A stretch of DNA of 42,885 nucleotides from Arthrobacter sp. Leaf141. Its GTDB lineage: Bacteria > Actinomycetota > Actinomycetes > Actinomycetales > Micrococcaceae. The notes beneath the pieces were generated by a model. It had not been told where the DNA came from, did not search any database, and saw only the letters and a list, made by a program, of their open reading frames with translations. The stretch covers positions 352-43,236 of the forward strand of contig NZ_LMOL01000006.1 in the NCBI RefSeq assembly GCF_001424565.1, read 5' to 3'. Position numbers and translations under genes: made by a program. This document shows, in pieces, positions 40,825-42,885 of the stretch; the first letter of the stretch is position 1, and each line of letters starts with the position of its first letter.

Positions 40825-40866
40825 TGCCCCAGGAGGGAATCGAACCCCCGACCGGCGGATTACAAG
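40825..40866 (-). pseudogene. 3' half of tRNA-Thr (TGT): attachment-site remnant
   Basis: On the minus strand this reads from the anticodon loop CTTGTAA (anticodon TGT at 40862-40864) through TCCGCCGG, the T-arm GGGGGTTCGATTCCCTC and acceptor CTGGGGC to a discriminator A (40825). It matches tRNA-Thr. Beyond 40867 the tRNA stops abruptly: the anticodon-stem partner should be near GCGGA but the sequence reads GCCAAC, and no D-arm or 5' acceptor appears. A site-specific element with a tRNA 3'-end target leaves exactly this pattern at one junction, and the tyrosine recombinase 1.1 kb away supports it. The intact tRNA would be at the element's other end, outside the window. Confidence 0.82.
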
Positions 40867-40943
40867 GTTGGCGGTTCGGCAGAAGTTTTGGCTTTCCCCT
40901 TACGCCGTGAGCACTTCGCTGACCTCCCCCTGGAGATCGCTGC

Positions 40944-41252
40944 ATGAGCGCCGCAGCGACGTGGCCCGCCGTAGGTTCGATGCTGACCACCGTGGCGGAG
41001 CTCGACGCTCTCCCGCCCTTCTCAGTGGTCCTTGGAGATCCTGACGGCCTCAACGAGGCTCCGAACTACCAGTGCGTATCTATGCAGAAGCGCCCAGGAA
41101 TTCCTGGTTACGAGGACTACTGGTACCCGGCCTGGGATGGCGATATTTTCAACGCGCTGGCATCCGAAGAGGCGGTGATCCGGTTCCACCTCGGTCCGTT
41201 CTTAGTCCTCTGGACGCCGCCCATCGTTGCGGCCGGCGAGGCCGCAGCATGA
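40944..41252 (+). CDS. Hypothetical protein of the integrated element (phage-like)
   Basis: A 102-residue protein that I do not recognise. The N-terminal MLTTVAELDALPPFSVVLGD pattern, a W-Y-P-A-W-D-G-D aromatic patch and the C-terminal hydrophobic strand FLVLWTPP recall small proteins of actinobacteriophages with T-V-x-E-L-D-A-L-P starts. The stop overlaps the next ATG (ATGA). An upstream open frame ending in FADLPLEIAA also overlaps this ATG, so a longer operon may have been cut at the attachment site. The ribosome binding site is weak (GGAGA, ten bases upstream). Confidence 0.5.
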   Translation: MSAAATWPAVGSMLTTVAELDALPPFSVVLGDPDGLNEAPNYQCVSMQKRPGIPGYEDYWYPAWDGDIFNALASEEAVIRFHLGPFLVLWTPPIVAAGEAAA

Positions 41253-41326
41253 CCCGCGAGCAACGTCTCGCGGAGCTGCTCTGCCTGTACGCAGAACTAC
41301 GTCAGCGAGCTGCCCCCAAAACCTAA
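41249..41326 (+). CDS. 25-residue protein coupled to the element gene
   Basis: MTREQRLAELLCLYAELRQR followed by AAPKT and TAA: a short amphipathic helix with leucines at regular spacing. The ATG overlaps the stop of the 102-residue gene, which is the usual sign of translational coupling. Its size makes chance a real alternative. A hairpin follows eight bases later. Confidence 0.35.
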   Translation: MTREQRLAELLCLYAELRQRAAPKT

Positions 41327-41364
41327 AAAGAAAGCCGGCCGGATGCGTCAACATCCGGGCCGGC
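41325..41364 (-). terminator. Hairpin with T-run on the minus strand
   Basis: GCCGGCCGGATG (41334-41345) and CATCCGGGCCGGC (41352-41364) form a stem of about 12 bp with one bulge. On the minus strand it is followed by TTTCTTTTT (41333-41325), a classic intrinsic terminator for a leftward gene. The likely source is the frameshifted gene at 41534-41775. On the plus strand it also follows the 25-residue frame. Confidence 0.65.
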
Positions 41365-41533
41365 AAGGCAATCAGTCCCCGGCTACGGACCCTGATCGCG
41401 CCACCAGTCTAACCACTGCCAACGCACCCCGTCCATAGCCGTGCCTGCTTGCCGCTCATACAAGGCGGTACGGCTACCCCGCCTGGTGCTTTCGCGCGCC
41501 CACCAACACGCTAAGCCTTGTTCCGTGGGCTGC

Positions 41534-41775
41534 TTACTGGGTCAGAGCCAGTTCCTTTTCGAGCGCACGGGCAGGGTCCATAAAGCGAGCCTGAAGGCCG
41601 CACATGCGAAGGAGTGCCAAGACCGACCGTGAACCCAGTTCACCAGATCCGTGCGCATATGCCGCCACTGCCCAGGAGTAATGCCCTGGGCCTTGCTCAG
41701 CTGCCTAACCAGCAGCCAACCGACGACAACCGACCGACTGACGCGGTGTCTCACCAGCTTGCCTTGAATGACCAC
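41534..41775 (-). pseudogene. Frameshifted small regulator-like gene (HTH-like)
   Basis: Two minus-strand frames join at about 41668-41680. The upstream frame gives VGWLLVRQLSKAQGITPGQ, and a frame change of one base gives VAAYAHGSGELGSRSVLALL, then RMCGLQARFMDPARALEKEL and a stop at 41534. Each part has good codon use where the other does not. Adding a single G at GGGCAGTGG would give an uninterrupted protein of about 80 residues. It would resemble a short helix-turn-helix protein (L-x-x-A-Q-G-I-T-P-G-Q followed by V-A-x-Y). GTG at 41775 is the earliest plausible start. It may instead be a sequencing or assembly error, or an intact 44-residue frame from 41668. Confidence 0.4.
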
Positions 41776-41847
41776 AGATTCTTTTTCTGTTGGTCTGACA
41801 AGGCAGGCCCCTGCCCTCCTCGCCCCTCCCTCCCTCTGCGGTGATGG

Positions 41848-41884
41848 GAAAAACAAAAAGAAAGGGGCCTGCGCAGCAGGCCCC
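41848..41884 (-). terminator. Minus-strand intrinsic terminator without an obvious gene
   Basis: GGGGCCTG (41864-41871) and CAGGCCCC (41877-41884) form a perfect 8-bp stem with a five-base CGCAG loop. On the minus strand it is followed by TTTCTTTTTGTTTTTC (41863-41848). It would end a leftward transcript from the recombinase promoter region, but I see no leftward gene there. Confidence 0.75.
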
Positions 41885-41979
41885 TGAACAGGCAAAACTT
41901 CCAGAATATCGCCCTGAAATCAAGGGCAAATCAGTGTAGAAACTACACCGGAAAGACACGATAAAGCAGGGGGCACCAA

Positions 41980-42867
41980 ATGGAGACTAACGACACGCTG
42001 AACTACTGGACCGCTTGCATGAAAGCAGCAGACCTCACCGAAAAGACAATCCGCGAGCGCCTGATTTTCATCAGGCAGTTGGACCGAGACATCGACAGCC
42101 TGGAGACGGTGACCAGGAAGCAACTCATTATGTGGCTGGCGCAGCAGCGCTGGTCAAATTCCACCAGGGTGCACCGTCGATCCGGTTTGCATACGTTCTT
42201 CGCCTGGATGCAGGATGAGGGGCTGCGCTTGGACAACCCGGCCTACCGGCTGCCCCGGGTGGCTACCAGGAAGCGCGAGCCCAATCCCTTCACCGTCGAA
42301 GAGATCAACACCCTGTTGCAGAGCGGGATCTACCGGAAGACTCGGGTGATGGTCGCGCTGCATTACTACCTCGGCTTGCGAGTCTCTGAGATCGCGGCCG
42401 TGAATGGCGCTGACATCGATTGGCAGGCCCGGACCCTGTCTACCATCGGGAAGGGCCGCAAACCGGCCACGCTGCCCGTCCCCGCGGCCGTCTGGCCGCT
42501 GTTCCTGCAAATGCCCAGGACTGGCTATTGGTTTCCCAACCGGACGGCCAACCGTCTGCACGCCGCGGGCGAGGGACACATCATGGGGAACTCTGTCTCC
42601 GGCCTCATCGGGGAAGCAATCAAGCGCCTTGGTCTCAATCACCGTCCCCACGACCTGCGGGCTTCCTTGGCCACTGAAATGCACGAGGCCGGCGTCAGTG
42701 ACTTCGTGGTCCAGCGGTCGATGCGGCACTCCAACATGGACACCACCACGCTCTACCTCAAGCTCCGACCAGAGGGCATCAGGCACGGCTTCGATGCCCT
42801 ACCACCGATCAGCATCCCCGACCGGTCCGGCCGCAGACGGATGCAGGAACCACCAATGGCCGCTTAA
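41980..42867 (+). CDS. Tyrosine recombinase / integrase
   Basis: A complete 295-residue site-specific recombinase. The N-terminal SAM-like core-binding domain (about 5-90: TEKTIRERLIFIRQLDRD) is followed by the catalytic domain. All catalytic residues are in place: R134 (GLRVSE), K158 (GKGRK), H224 and R227 (HDLRAS), H250 (RHSN) and the nucleophile Y259 (TTTLYLK). It is XerC/D-like in length and lacks a large arm-binding domain. GGGGG lies eight bases before the ATG. With the tRNA-Thr remnant 1.1 kb to the left, it is the likely integrase of the element. The tail after Y259 is Pro/Arg-rich. Confidence 0.94.
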   Translation: METNDTLNYWTACMKAADLTEKTIRERLIFIRQLDRDIDSLETVTRKQLIMWLAQQRWSNSTRVHRRSGLHTFFAWMQDEGLRLDNPAYRLPRVATRKREPNPFTVEEINTLLQSGIYRKTRVMVALHYYLGLRVSEIAAVNGADIDWQARTLSTIGKGRKPATLPVPAAVWPLFLQMPRTGYWFPNRTANRLHAAGEGHIMGNSVSGLIGEAIKRLGLNHRPHDLRASLATEMHEAGVSDFVVQRSMRHSNMDTTTLYLKLRPEGIRHGFDALPPISIPDRSGRRRMQEPPMAA

Positions 42868-42885
42868 CGCTGACAGTGCGGGCCC

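Larger units (their letters stand above)
41327..41979. other. Gene-poor segment of the element
   Basis: Apart from the two minus-strand terminators and a probable frameshifted gene, this 653-base stretch shows no convincing intact gene. Plus-strand frames at 41441-41632 and 41614-41844 have poor codon use and no start signals. It has more A/T than the host genes. The 3' end (41940-41979) holds the GGGGG ribosome binding site of the recombinase. Confidence 0.5.

Noticed and set aside
41441..41844. Small plus-strand frames in the element
   Set aside because: They have no start signal and overlap better minus-strand coding signal.
1..42885. CRISPR array, insertion sequence or transposase
   Set aside because: I saw no regularly spaced direct repeats, no transposase motifs and no paired terminal inverted repeats in the window.

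Overview
The window reads as a chromosomal segment of a high-GC actinobacterium, most likely a member of the Micrococcaceae close to Arthrobacter/Pseudarthrobacter. This is inferred from the strong G/C third positions, frequent GTG starts, the aceE - DUF3052 - AhpE arrangement familiar from actinobacteria, a MptB-type mannosyltransferase, a CT398-like zinc-ribbon/coiled-coil protein, a class-A RNase P RNA, and xylA/xylB with a ROK regulator. No database search was possible; every assignment rests on motifs read by eye.

Layout. 1-2.6 kb: the first codons of aceE (minus strand, running off the left edge), a divergent regulatory gap, DUF3052, a one-Cys peroxiredoxin (AhpE type), a sirtuin, and tRNA-Val with a terminator. 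2.6-4.4 kb: an orphan AlgX/SGNH-like protein and a small DUF6504-like protein. 4.5-13.3 kb: a sugar-acid block with an IclR regulator, an MHS-family transporter, a 2-hydroxyacid dehydrogenase, a beta-hydroxyacid dehydrogenase, gluconate 5-dehydrogenase, L-idonate 5-dehydrogenase, a GntR/FCD regulator and gnd. The expected flow is L-idonate to 5-ketogluconate to gluconate, then (through a kinase not in this window) 6-phosphogluconate to ribulose-5-phosphate. Three promoters in the block share TGTTCA/TGAACA half-sites. 13.3-18.7 kb: housekeeping genes (cysE, cysK, msrA, Nif3-like, zinc-ribbon protein, yaaA) and rnpB. 18.7-20.1 kb: a compositionally different TupA-like ATP-grasp gene next to rnpB. 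20.2-27.6 kb: tspO, a long gapB-type GAPDH with a possible attenuator leader, a small coiled-coil protein, a secreted HNH nuclease, def, tRNA-His, orn, mptB and an AlkD-like glycosylase.

27.7-39.0 kb: a second carbohydrate block. It holds an aldose-1-epimerase-like gene, an esterase and LacI regulator pair, and a divergent three-gene operon (Gfo/Idh/MocA oxidoreductase, DUF993, xylose-isomerase-like TIM barrel) behind two LacI-type palindromes. An Excalibur protein and a DinB-like protein follow, then xylA-xylB with a divergent ROK repressor and a clear promoter/operator. In DUF993 I see a VDGVKVSLLD segment followed by a GDD segment, which resembles the Schiff-base lysine region of the DHDPS/NAL aldolase superfamily. 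This operon is the best candidate for an undescribed catabolic route.

39.1-42.9 kb: a lipoprotein and a TM2-domain protein, then an abrupt change. A 42-bp 3' half of a tRNA-Thr(TGT) gene at 40825-40866 is followed by foreign-looking DNA with small unknown genes, a probably frameshifted minus-strand gene between two minus-strand terminators, and a complete tyrosine recombinase. I read this as the left end of an integrative element inserted in tRNA-Thr; its other end lies beyond the window.
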